Assembly: GCA_900757465.1 (NCBI GenBank)
Contig: CAAENY010000043.1
Span: 1-20,000 of the forward strand
Source of the DNA: an uncultured Collinsella sp.
GTDB taxonomy: Bacteria; Actinomycetota; Coriobacteriia; Coriobacteriales; Coriobacteriaceae
DNA length: 20,000 nt
Direction of reading: 5' to 3'
Of the stretch, positions 1 to 6,742 are shown piece after piece. Positions within the stretch are counted from its first letter, which is position 1. Each line of letters starts with the position of its first letter. The notes below the pieces were generated by a model, which was given only the letters and a program-made list of their open reading frames with translations, ran no database searches and was not told the origin of the DNA. The position numbers were made by a program, and so were the translations under genes.

Positions 1-156
1 CTCCCCGAGGGCACCGAGATGGCTATGCCTGGTGACCACATCACCATCGAGGGCGACCTCATTCACCCGATCGCCATGGAGGAGGGCCTGCGCTTCGCTA
101 TCCGCGAGGGTGGCCACACCGTCGGTTCGGGCATCGTCTCCACGATCATTGAGTAA
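1..156 (+). CDS. tuf: Elongation factor Tu, C-terminal end (partial)
   Basis: This is the last 51 codons of EF-Tu; the gene begins before the window. EF-Tu is the GTPase that delivers aminoacyl-tRNA to the ribosomal A site in the cytoplasm. The visible part is the end of beta-barrel domain 3: MPGD at residues 9-12 of the fragment, then the segment around IHPIAMEEGLRFAIREGG, and the closing GSGIVSTIIE before a TAA stop. These are very conserved EF-Tu signatures, so identity is secure although the GTPase domain is not in view. It is followed 29 nt later by a strong terminator, which separates it from the rpmG–secE–nusG unit. Confidence 0.97.
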   Translation, partial: LPEGTEMAMPGDHITIEGDLIHPIAMEEGLRFAIREGGHTVGSGIVSTIIE

Positions 157-184
157 ATTAGCTCTTTGATATAGCTGACTTAGA

Positions 185-218
185 GAACCCGGCACTTATA
201 TGGGTGCCGGGTTCTTTT
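185..218 (+). terminator. Rho-independent terminator after tuf
   Basis: A perfect 11-bp GC-rich stem (GAACCCGGCAC at 185-195, GTGCCGGGTTC at 204-214) with an 8-nt loop is followed by TTTT. It lies 29 nt after the tuf stop codon and should end tuf transcription. Confidence 0.93.
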
Positions 219-360
219 CTGCAATGGATATTGAGCCGTTGCTGGTGTCGAGAGGATCGATAATGGTCCTGGATGCACCGTCGATTAGATCTCGATGGCT
301 TCATTGATGTGTTCCAAATATGAATGGATCCACCGAGAACCAATTGACTCGAGGTTTTCA

Positions 361-390
361 TTGACAGCACTTACGTGGAGCTGATAAAGT
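361..390 (+). promoter_or_regulatory. Putative sigma-70 type promoter for rpmG–tRNA-Trp–secE–nusG
   Basis: A perfect -35 box TTGACA (361-366) is followed after 18 nt by TAAAGT (385-390, 4 of 6 matches to TATAAT). It sits after the tuf terminator and about 45 nt upstream of the rpmG start, where a new transcription unit is expected. The rest of the 219-435 gap shows no convincing gene. The -10 element is weak, so the exact position is uncertain. Confidence 0.55.
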
Positions 391-435
391 AACAACTCGT
401 GCCCGTACGGGGCGGAAATGAAAGGTTCAGGATAC

Positions 436-585
436 ATGCGTACTCTAGTTACTCTTGCGTGCACTGAGTGCAAGCGCCGCAACTATACGACCACCAAGAA
501 CAAGTCGACCATGCCTGATCGTATGGAGATCAAGAAGTATTGCCCCTGGTGCCGTCACCACACGCTGCACAAAGAGACTCGCTAG
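436..585 (+). CDS. rpmG: 50S ribosomal protein L33
   Basis: A 49-residue small basic protein of the large ribosomal subunit, located near the E site. Two CxxC pairs (Cys9/Cys12 and Cys36/Cys39) mark the zinc-binding (C+) form of L33. The typical motifs are visible: ACTECKRRNYTT near the N-terminus and KYCPWCRHHTLHKETR at the C-terminus. The start is the ATG at 436, with an AAAGG ribosome-binding site at 421-425. It is followed 13 nt later by tRNA-Trp and then secE and nusG, an arrangement common in actinobacteria. Many genomes carry a second, zinc-free L33 paralogue; whether this one does cannot be told from the window. Confidence 0.96.
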   Translation: MRTLVTLACTECKRRNYTTTKNKSTMPDRMEIKKYCPWCRHHTLHKETR

Positions 586-598
586 TCTCTAGTCATAT

Positions 599-674
599 AC
601 GCCAGTAGTTCAATTGGTAGAGCATCGGTCTCCAAAACCGAGTGTTGAGGGTTCGAGTCCTTCCTGGCGTGCCA
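599..674 (+). tRNA. tRNA-Trp (anticodon CCA)
   Basis: A full cloverleaf can be folded. The acceptor stem ACGCCAG (599-605) pairs with CTGGCGT (664-670). The D-arm stem is GTTC/GAGC. The anticodon stem TCGGT (625-629) pairs with ACCGA (637-641) around a loop with anticodon CCA at 632-634. The T-loop sequence GTTCGAGTCC follows, and the discriminator base is G. The 3' CCA is encoded (672-674). The gene lies between rpmG and secE and is probably co-transcribed with them. Confidence 0.97.
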
Positions 675-683
675 GTCATTATT

Positions 684-717
684 CCGTAAGCTCCCATTTG
701 GGGGCTTACGGTTTACT
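684..717 (+). terminator. Hairpin between tRNA-Trp and secE (attenuator or processing site)
   Basis: A 12-bp stem (CCGTAAGCTCCC at 684-695 with 700-711, one G-U pair) with a 4-nt ATTT loop is followed by TTTACT. The T-tract is short and interrupted, so this is either a leaky terminator or an RNA-processing/stability structure rather than a full stop before secE. Confidence 0.5.
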
Positions 718-750
718 CATGTATAAGCGCATTGCGCGGAGGTAACCCAA

Positions 751-1089
751 ATGGCCAACAAGAAGAACAAGAAGAAGGCTCAGCAGCCGGCACCTGCCAA
801 CAGCGCTGCCGCCAACTCCAAGGTTGAGGCCAAGAAGGCCGTTGCCAAGAAGAACGAGAAGGCTGCGAAGTCCAAGAAGAACGAGAAGCCTGGTTTCTTC
901 GCCCGCACCAAGAAGTATTTCGCTTCGGTCAAGTCCGAGATGAAGCGTGTCACGTGGCCCGATAAGAAGGAGCTCGTGAACTACTCGGTCGTCGTTTGCG
1001 CTTCTCTGGTCGTCGTCGGCGTCGTCATCGCTCTGCTCGATGCTGGCTTTGGCGAGGCTCTTGCTCTGTTCTCTGGATTGAGGGGCTAA
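751..1089 (+). CDS. secE: Preprotein translocase subunit SecE
   Basis: A 112-residue small membrane subunit that clamps SecY in the SecYEG protein-export channel. The conserved SecE core is in the C-terminal half: FFARTKKYFASVKSEMKRVTWPDKKEL (the cytoplasmic amphipathic helix and hinge, about residues 49-76) followed by one membrane helix (about residues 78-105). The first 48 residues are an unusually long Lys/Ala/Asn-rich, low-complexity extension that probably stays in the cytoplasm. The single-helix form is normal outside enterobacteria. The ATG at 751 follows GGAGGT at 738-743. The gene ends 3 nt before nusG and is surely co-transcribed with it. Confidence 0.95.
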   Translation: MANKKNKKKAQQPAPANSAAANSKVEAKKAVAKKNEKAAKSKKNEKPGFFARTKKYFASVKSEMKRVTWPDKKELVNYSVVVCASLVVVGVVIALLDAGFGEALALFSGLRG

Positions 1090-1092
1090 ACC

Positions 1093-1629
1093 ATGTCTAA
1101 GCGTTGGTACGTCGTTCACACTTACTCCGGATACGAGAACCGCGTAAAGTCCGATCTCGAGCATCGTATCGAGACCATGGGCATGCAGGACCGTATCTTT
1201 GATATCGAGATTCCTATGGAGCGCGTCACCGAGATCAAAGAGGGTGGCAAGCGCGAGACCAAGGATTCCAAGATCTTCCCGGGTTATGTCCTGGTCCGCA
1301 TGGAGATGGATGACGATGCTTGGACGTGTGTTCGCAACACGCCCGGCGTCACCGGTTTCCTTGGCGGCAACGGCAAGCCCGCTCCGCTTTCCCGTGACGA
1401 GTACAACAAGATGACTCGTCGTCCTGGTAAGGGCGATTCGCCCAAGCGCACCTCGGTTGATATTCAGGTCGGCACGTCCGTCCGCGTCACCGATGGCCCG
1501 CTTACCGACTTTGATGGCAAGGTCTCCGAGGTTAACACCGAGGCTGGCAAGCTCAAGGTCACGCTGATGATCTTTGGCCGCGAGACGCCGGTCGAGCTCG
1601 ACTTTAACCAGGTCGCTGTCATCGCTTAA
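1093..1629 (+). CDS. nusG: Transcription termination/antitermination factor NusG
   Basis: A 178-residue transcription factor that binds the RNA polymerase clamp and links elongation to Rho or the ribosome. The N-terminal NGN domain begins with KRWYVVHTYSGYENRVKSDL and continues through the FPGYVLVRM segment and the NTPGVTGFLG motif. The C-terminal KOW domain covers about residues 122-178, with VRVTDGPLTDFDGKVSEV and a closing FNQVAVI. Length is normal for the compact NusG type. The start is the ATG at 1093 with GAGGGG at 1080-1085. It follows secE by 3 nt and is separated from rplK by a 119-nt gap. Confidence 0.97.
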   Translation: MSKRWYVVHTYSGYENRVKSDLEHRIETMGMQDRIFDIEIPMERVTEIKEGGKRETKDSKIFPGYVLVRMEMDDDAWTCVRNTPGVTGFLGGNGKPAPLSRDEYNKMTRRPGKGDSPKRTSVDIQVGTSVRVTDGPLTDFDGKVSEVNTEAGKLKVTLMIFGRETPVELDFNQVAVIA

Positions 1630-1748
1630 GTTTCGTCCGTTCGCGCGAGCGTGCTTCTTCTGTGACTGCTCATCTCAGGAGTGCTTCTAACACGTGCGTG
1701 CTTACGATATAGCAAGTACTTCACACTCGTGATTCGAAAGGAATGACC

Positions 1749-2177
1749 ATGGCTGAGAAGAAGGTTGCCAACGTCATTAAGCTCCAGATTCCTGCTGGTG
1801 CAGCTAACCCCGCTCCTCCCGTCGGCCCCGCCCTGGGCGCTGCTGGCGTGAACATCATGCAGTTCTGCCAGGCCTTTAACGCCGAGACGCAGGACAAGAA
1901 GGGCGACATCATCCCCGTTGAGATCTCTGTCTACGAGGATAAGTCCTTCTCCTTCATCACCAAGACCCCGCCGGCAGCTCACCTCATCAAGAAGGAGCTG
2001 AACCTTAAGTCTGGTTCCGCTAAGCCCCAGGCCGACAAGGTTGGTCAGCTCTCCCAGGAGCAGCTCACCAAGATCGCCGAGATCAAGATGCCGGACCTCA
2101 ATGCCAACGACATTGACGCCGCCAAGAAGATCATCGCCGGTACCGCCCGTTCCATGGGCGTCACCATCGCTGAGTAG
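1749..2177 (+). CDS. rplK: 50S ribosomal protein L11
   Basis: A 142-residue component of the GTPase-associated region of the large subunit that binds 23S rRNA helices 43/44 and stimulates factor GTPase action. The N-terminal signature KLQIPAGAANPAPPVGPALG and the C-terminal RNA-binding part ending in GTARSMGVTI are typical. An ATG two codons upstream (1743) is in frame, but it overlaps the AAAGGAA ribosome-binding site at 1737-1743, so the ATG at 1749 is the better start and gives the usual MAEKK N-terminus. The preceding 119-nt gap (1630-1748) holds no gene and no clear promoter; it may contain leader RNA. Confidence 0.96.
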   Translation: MAEKKVANVIKLQIPAGAANPAPPVGPALGAAGVNIMQFCQAFNAETQDKKGDIIPVEISVYEDKSFSFITKTPPAAHLIKKELNLKSGSAKPQADKVGQLSQEQLTKIAEIKMPDLNANDIDAAKKIIAGTARSMGVTIAE

Positions 2178-2195
2178 CGATTTCTTATGGTAACG

Positions 2196-2269
2196 ACGGG
2201 TGCTCCGACCGGGCGCCCGTTTAATGTGTGCAATAGGGCACACGATACGATGTGGGAGGGCTCACGCCC
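2196..2269 (+). promoter_or_regulatory. Structured RNA leader between rplK and rplA
   Basis: Three hairpins can be drawn in a row: ACGGGTGC (2196-2203) with GCGCCCGT (2213-2220, one G-U pair); GTGTGC (2226-2231) with GCACAC (2238-2243); and GGGC (2258-2261) with GCCC (2266-2269). The 11-mer CGCCCGTTTAA occurs twice, at 2214-2224 and 2265-2275, and either copy could pair with ACGGG at 2196-2200, so alternative folds are possible. L1 is known to repress its own operon by binding an rRNA-like mRNA site in several bacteria. That this region does so is inference. Confidence 0.4.
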
Positions 2270-2293
2270 GTTTAACCACAGGAGGTAATGCAC

Positions 2294-3001
2294 ATGGCTA
2301 AGCATGGTAAGAGCTATAACGCCGCTGCCGAGAAGATCGACCGCGCCACGCTCTACACCCCCCTTCAGGCTGCCAAGCTCATCAAGGAGCTCGACACCGC
2401 CAAGTTCGACGAGACCGTCGAGGCCCACTTCCGTCTGGGCATCGATACTCGTAAGGCTGACCAGAACATCCGTGGTTCCATCTCCCTGCCCCACGGCACC
2501 GGCAAGACCGTTCGTGTTGCCGTCTTCGCCGAGGGCGAGAAGGCCCGCGAGGCCGAGGCTGCCGGCGCCGACATCATCGGTTCCGACGAGCTCGTCGCCC
2601 AGATCCAGAAGGGCGAGATCAACTTCGACGCCGCTATCGCTACGCCGAACATGATGGCCAAGGTTGGCCGCATCGGTAAGATCCTTGGTCCCCGTGGCCT
2701 CATGCCGAACCCCAAGCTCGGCACCGTGACCATGGACGTCGCCAAGATGGTCTCCGAGCTCAAGGCTGGCCGCGTTGAGTACCGCGCCGACCGCTACGGT
2801 ATCTGCCACGTGCCCCTGGGCAAGAAGTCCTTCTCTGAGCAGCAGCTCGTTGAGAACTACGCTGCCCTGTACACCGAGATCCTGCGCGTCAAGCCCTCTT
2901 CTGCTAAGGGCAAGTACGTCAAGTCCATCTCCGTGTCTTCCACCATGGGCCCTGGCGTCAAGGTCGATCCCGCTGTCCAGCGTGACTTCCTGGCTGAGTA
3001 A
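2294..3001 (+). CDS. rplA: 50S ribosomal protein L1
   Basis: A 235-residue protein of the mobile L1 stalk near the ribosomal E site; in many bacteria it is also a translational repressor of the L11–L1 mRNA. The sequence shows the L1 core: EAHFRLGIDTRKADQNIRG, the domain-2 motif AEGEKAREAEAAGAD, the GRIGKILGPRGLMPNPKLGT signature and the C-terminal SSTMGPGVKVD. An in-frame ATG at 2288 lies only 1 nt from the AGGAGGT at 2280-2286, so the ATG at 2294 (7-nt spacing) is preferred. It is the last gene of the + strand ribosomal block and converges on the phosphoesterase gene. Confidence 0.96.
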   Translation: MAKHGKSYNAAAEKIDRATLYTPLQAAKLIKELDTAKFDETVEAHFRLGIDTRKADQNIRGSISLPHGTGKTVRVAVFAEGEKAREAEAAGADIIGSDELVAQIQKGEINFDAAIATPNMMAKVGRIGKILGPRGLMPNPKLGTVTMDVAKMVSELKAGRVEYRADRYGICHVPLGKKSFSEQQLVENYAALYTEILRVKPSSAKGKYVKSISVSSTMGPGVKVDPAVQRDFLAE

Positions 3002-3039
3002 CTGCTATAGTTACTGCCTGAGCAAAGCAAGCATTGCTA

Positions 3040-3078
3040 AAGAAACCCGGTTCTGCCTTGTGCAGGACCGGGTTTCTT
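3040..3078 (+). terminator. Strong stem-loop terminator after rplA
   Basis: AAGAAACCCGG (3040-3050) pairs with CCGGGTTTCTT (3068-3078). The stem is extended by TTCTGC/GCAGGA to 17 bp with one G-U pair and a 5-nt loop. The A-rich left and T-rich right ends make it symmetric, so it may work in both directions between the convergent rplA and phosphoesterase genes. Confidence 0.88.
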
Positions 3079-3094
3079 GCTATCGCGTCAAAAG

Positions 3095-3127
3095 CACCAC
3101 AAAGGGGACGGTGTCCCCTTTGTGGTG
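3095..3127. repeat. Palindromic element, copy A (CACCACAAAGG type)
   Basis: A perfect 15-bp inverted repeat, CACCACAAAGGGGAC (3095-3109) and its complement at 3113-3127, has a 3-nt centre. It directly abuts the TAA stop of the - strand phosphoesterase gene (3129-3131 on the + strand reads TTA). It resembles the palindromes at 5809-5847, 8832-8871 and 8887-8927. It probably also acts as the terminator for the phosphoesterase operon. Confidence 0.8.
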
Positions 3128-3128
3128 G

Positions 3129-3839
3129 TTACCAGGGTGTTCTGGCGGTTGAGGACTCGATGGCATCGTGGCGCTTGAGCTCGCGGCGCATGGTTTGCGA
3201 ATTGAGCCAGGCTGCTTGCCAGCCACGGATGGGGTAGCGCGTCTGGTCGAGCTCAAACTGCGTATAGCCGCAGGCGTTGATGATCGTCGTTCCACACACA
3301 TGATGCCGCTCGCGCTGAAAATCATAACCGTAGCTTTGGTGTACATGCCCATGCACCATGTAGTCGATCCCCCAGGACTCAAGCGCCGTGTTAAAGCAAT
3401 CAAACCCTCGATGCGGCAGATCGTCCAGATCACCCATACCGGCCGCGGGTGCATGGGTAAGCAGAATGTCGCACCCGCCGACCATCCTAACCTTACGCGA
3501 CAGCTTACGCATGCGCTTGGACATCTCGCGTTCGGTGTACATGTTGGCGCCGTCGCGATAACGCATGGACCCGCCAAGGCCCGCAATGCGAATCCCTCGG
3601 TATGTGTACACGCTGTCTTCCACGCAGATACATCCACCCGGTGCATGACGTGCGTAGCGGTCATCGTGATTGCCGCGCACGTAGATGAGCGGTTTGTTGA
3701 TGACTGTGACCAAAAACTCAAGATAGTCCGGGTCCAGATCGCCGGCGGACAAAATCAGGTCGACACCCTCAAAGCGTTCCTTGCGAAAGCACTCCCAAAG
3801 GCATCGTTCTTCGGTATCGGCTATGGCAAGGATCTTCAT
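3129..3839 (-). CDS. Metallophosphoesterase family protein
   Basis: A 236-residue soluble protein of the calcineurin-like phosphoesterase fold. Motifs in order: IADTEE (Asp8), SAGDLD (Asp34), RGNHDD (Asn57, His58), LLTHAP (His129) and VHGHVH (His165, His167). These are the usual two-metal ligands, except that the first motif reads Asp-Thr-Glu where most families have Asp-x-His. The substrate is unknown; YfcE-like enzymes of this fold cleave phosphodiesters. It overlaps the upstream ParB-like/BMP-like gene by 4 nt (ATGA), so the two are translationally coupled and probably work together. It has no signal peptide and is likely cytoplasmic. Its stop codon lies at the edge of palindrome copy A. 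Confidence 0.85.
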   Translation of the reverse strand: MKILAIADTEERCLWECFRKERFEGVDLILSAGDLDPDYLEFLVTVINKPLIYVRGNHDDRYARHAPGGCICVEDSVYTYRGIRIAGLGGSMRYRDGANMYTEREMSKRMRKLSRKVRMVGGCDILLTHAPAAGMGDLDDLPHRGFDCFNTALESWGIDYMVHGHVHQSYGYDFQRERHHVCGTTIINACGYTQFELDQTRYPIRGWQAAWLNSQTMRRELKRHDAIESSTARTPW

Positions 3840-5752
3840 AGGGCGGTAACTCCCGGCTCATCGTCGAGCTGCGGAATGGTGCCCACCACGTTGTCCGCCA
3901 GCCAATTCATCTCGACAATCTGCGTGCTCGGCAACGGAGGGAAGCCTTCGATCTGTACCACGCCGTTCTGGCTGTGGAGCTCGCCGCCAAAGGGGTTGAT
4001 GGAGCCCTCGACAATGCCGTTGCGGAGCAGCTGAACAAGCTTGCGCGTCTGATAGGGCAGGCCCGGAGCGTAGCGAATGTCGATGACGCCCGAGCTCATG
4101 CCGTACCAGTAGTTGACGGCGCGAACCTGGCTGTCGTCACTGGTCTCATCCCAGGTGCCATGCAGTAGGCTTCGCACGATAAGTTCGTAGTAACGGCCCC
4201 AGTTCCATACCGGCATGGCGATGCCGACGACCTTGCCATCGACCAGGCGGTGGAGTCCGTAGGCCGTGGGGTCCTCCAGCGACTTGGACATGTCGACGCC
4301 GGTCATGACGCTCACGCCTTCGCGGCACATAGCCTCGGCAAGACCGCCGGCGGGTACATCGCCCCAGGTGAGGATTACCTGCGCACGGGGGTCGAGCAGC
4401 GAGGCGCCGATGGCAAAGGCGTTGATCTCGCTAAGTGCGCCCGAGGCGAAGACCGACGCGTGGTAGCCAATGCGATGGTTGTCCGCCATGCTGGCCGCAA
4501 GGGCGCCCAGGAGGAACTTGGCCTCGTACATCTTGCCAAAGTACGAACGAACGCTTTGGTGGGGAAGGCCGATAGAACAGTTAAGGAACCGAACCTGGGG
4601 ATACTCAACGGCTGCCCTGAGTGTGTATTCCATCAGGCGGTGCGAGGTCGAGAAGATGACGTTGTCTCCATGTTTGACAGCCGTTTCCACGGCGGCGTAG
4701 AACACGTCCGGATCGTGGCAGTCCTCGAACGCCTCGGTGCGTACGATACCGCCAAAGTGCTCATCGAGATACTGACGCCCTTGGTCATGTAGGCTGTCCC
4801 AGCTCGACGTCGCACAGGGGAACTCATGGATAAAGGCGATGCGCAGGGGGTTGGCCGCCGAATAGACGATCTTGCCCATAAAGAAGTTGAGCACGCCGGA
4901 GGTGGACTTGGCGGGCGCCTCTTCCTCATCGACGCTCGGTGCTTCGAGAAGATCGACCTTGTCCTCGTTATTTTTGCCGGCAATGACCAGCTCACGCCAA
5001 ATCTTACACAGGCGGTTTACGACGATATCCGTCGGCGTATCCAGCAGGCGGTCCTGGTTGTACACATTGAGGTAGACGAGCATGGCGTCGGCGGGCGTAA
5101 TGTCCAGGTGGTCGCCGCCCGCGCGAAGGTAGGCGCGCTTAAAGAGCAGGAAGGTATGGCGCAGGTAGTCGACCTTTTTCTGCGGCCATTTTTCGATAAG
5201 GTCCTGACCGAGCATCTTGGCGAGCGTTTCGTAGCTTCCCTCGCGTGAGAACTCGATCTCGTATAGGGGGCAGACGCGCCAAAACGCGCAGAACTCACCG
5301 TACAGGCGGCTTTCGACGGAATCCCATGTGCCGGGATAGAGACGGGTGACCTTGGCCGAAACCGTCGGGGCGTCCAGGAATTTGAGGACACTGACGCGTT
5401 TGTTGCCCTCTTGGACGTAAAACCGATGCATGAACTCGGTGACGATGACGGGATCGCGATAGCCCTCGGTCACCTGGATGTCGTAGAGGTTGGACCACTT
5501 GCGGGCGAATTCGGTGCTAAACGGCAGCAGGGGCATAAAGTTGCACGAAAAGGCGGACTGACGGCCCTTGGTAACCGTACCGACGACCATTTCGAGCGGA
5601 ATATCCCGCAGGCCGACGTTCTCTCGCTGACCTAAGGGGAGCTGGGCAACGAGGCTATCGAGGTCCGTAAGGTACGGGTGCTCGCTTTGGCTAATGGCGC
5701 GTCGACGTCCTTGCTCGCCGCGCTTGCGTGCTTGACGATAGGCCTCTTCCAT
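3836..5752 (-). CDS. ParB-like / BMP-like fusion protein, cytoplasmic (putative ligand sensor)
   Basis: A 638-residue protein without a signal peptide or membrane helix. About residues 95-135 read like a ParB/sulfiredoxin-type domain (DPVIVTEF, then YVQEGNKRVSVLKFL). Residues about 140-300 are helical with an acidic linker near 265-285. Residues about 302-560 resemble the BMP/PnrA substrate-binding family, which binds nucleosides in surface lipoproteins: PLRIAFIHE at the start, and YFGKMYEAKFLLGALAASM matching the BMP helix that follows the ligand cleft. A Bmp domain inside the cell, joined to a ParB-like part, suggests ligand sensing or binding rather than import; this is inference. The ATG at 5752 has GGGAG 8 nt upstream. 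It is translationally coupled to the phosphoesterase gene downstream. Confidence 0.65.
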   Translation of the reverse strand: MEEAYRQARKRGEQGRRRAISQSEHPYLTDLDSLVAQLPLGQRENVGLRDIPLEMVVGTVTKGRQSAFSCNFMPLLPFSTEFARKWSNLYDIQVTEGYRDPVIVTEFMHRFYVQEGNKRVSVLKFLDAPTVSAKVTRLYPGTWDSVESRLYGEFCAFWRVCPLYEIEFSREGSYETLAKMLGQDLIEKWPQKKVDYLRHTFLLFKRAYLRAGGDHLDITPADAMLVYLNVYNQDRLLDTPTDIVVNRLCKIWRELVIAGKNNEDKVDLLEAPSVDEEEAPAKSTSGVLNFFMGKIVYSAANPLRIAFIHEFPCATSSWDSLHDQGRQYLDEHFGGIVRTEAFEDCHDPDVFYAAVETAVKHGDNVIFSTSHRLMEYTLRAAVEYPQVRFLNCSIGLPHQSVRSYFGKMYEAKFLLGALAASMADNHRIGYHASVFASGALSEINAFAIGASLLDPRAQVILTWGDVPAGGLAEAMCREGVSVMTGVDMSKSLEDPTAYGLHRLVDGKVVGIAMPVWNWGRYYELIVRSLLHGTWDETSDDSQVRAVNYWYGMSSGVIDIRYAPGLPYQTRKLVQLLRNGIVEGSINPFGGELHSQNGVVQIEGFPPLPSTQIVEMNWLADNVVGTIPQLDDEPGVTAL

Positions 5753-5808
5753 GGTGTCTACTCCCTTAGTCGTTTAAACAACGATATAAACCATAGTACC
5801 ACGATGCG

Positions 5809-5847
5809 AAACCACCACAAAGGTGCCTGTCTCCTTTGTGGTGGTTT
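5809..5847. repeat. Palindromic element, copy B (AAACCACCACAAAGG type)
   Basis: A perfect 15-bp inverted repeat (AAACCACCACAAAGG at 5809-5823, complement at 5833-5847) has a 9-nt loop containing CTGTC. The right arm includes the first bases of the MscS gene's TAA stop (TTA at 5846-5848). Arms end in T-runs on both strands, so it is a plausible bidirectional terminator between mscS and the ParB-like/BMP-like gene. Confidence 0.82.
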
Positions 5848-6613
5848 AGGCGATGATGGGGGCGATGGCACGAATGCAGGCGTCGGCTGCCGTAAAAGTG
5901 GTGCTATCGTCGCTGACGATAAAGATGATTTTGCCCTTAATGCCAAAGTCGCCGATTTCGCTAAAGAGCACGTACGGCTCCTTGTCAAAGCCAGAGATGG
6001 GCGAGACGGCCGTTTTGGTTGCGCTCGTGAGCTCGTCTGCCAGCGCGTCAAGGGAAGCCCACTTAGACGTGTCCTTTACGGCAACGGGCACGGCCACGCG
6101 CCCAAAGGGCATCAGATGCACGAGTGTGTTCTTGGAGATGTTGGAGTTGGGCACAATGATGGTCTGCCCGCAGGCGTCCTCGATGGTCGTGTGGCGCCAG
6201 GTGATGTCTTGGACCACGCCGGATACGCCGCCGACCTCGATATTGTCGCCGGGTTTGATGATGCCCATAAACGTCACCTGCATGCCGCCGATAAGGTTTG
6301 ACAGCGTGTCCTGAAAGCCGAGCGAGATGGCGATGCCGCCGACGCCAAGAGCGGCGACGAGGGCGTTTGCGTTAATGCCAAAGCAGTTGTCGAGGATAAA
6401 GCTGCCGCCAATCATCCAGATGACGGCGCGCGCGATGTTGATGAAGATACTCGATGCCGGAAGCGGGTTATCGTCTCGGTTAAGCAGATGGTTCAGGGTC
6501 TTGGATAAGACCTTGGCGGCGACGGCGGTGCCTATCGCCAAGATGACGGCCCAGATGATGTTGTGGACCCACCGTTGCTCAAAGAAATGAAGAATCGGTT
6601 CAAACAATTCCAT
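5846..6613 (-). CDS. Small-conductance mechanosensitive channel, MscS family
   Basis: A 255-residue inner-membrane channel of the MscS fold that opens under membrane tension to release solutes during osmotic down-shock. About three hydrophobic helices occupy the N-terminal 110 residues. The pore-lining helix and following loop carry the family signature ALGVGGIAISLGFQDTLSNL with the IGG continuation. The beta domain shows KPGDNIEVGGVSGVVQDITWR and the IVPNS motif. The ATG at 6613 (MELFEP) is chosen because AGGAGG lies 10 nt upstream (6624-6629); an open frame extends further but without a binding site. The gene is slightly shorter than E. coli MscS. No strong promoter was found between it and the upstream terminator. 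Confidence 0.93.
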   Translation of the reverse strand: MELFEPILHFFEQRWVHNIIWAVILAIGTAVAAKVLSKTLNHLLNRDDNPLPASSIFINIARAVIWMIGGSFILDNCFGINANALVAALGVGGIAISLGFQDTLSNLIGGMQVTFMGIIKPGDNIEVGGVSGVVQDITWRHTTIEDACGQTIIVPNSNISKNTLVHLMPFGRVAVPVAVKDTSKWASLDALADELTSATKTAVSPISGFDKEPYVLFSEIGDFGIKGKIIFIVSDDSTTFTAADACIRAIAPIIA

Positions 6614-6657
6614 GTAGGGAAAACCTCCTAATGATCGTTCAACCATGATACCCACCA

Positions 6658-6691
6658 AGAAGCCCGTCCGATCAAATTCGGACGGGCTTCT
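6658..6691 (-). terminator. Terminator of the 5'-nucleotidase gene
   Basis: A perfect 14-bp stem (AGAAGCCCGTCCGA at 6658-6671, complement at 6678-6691) has a 6-nt loop. It lies about 50 nt beyond the 5'-nucleotidase stop codon. The T-tract on the - strand is short (TTCTT). Confidence 0.8.
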
Positions 6692-6742
6692 GTGCTCGAT
6701 ATAAGGTTTACGCGGCGGGGCTGTAAGGCCCGGCGGTGTAGC

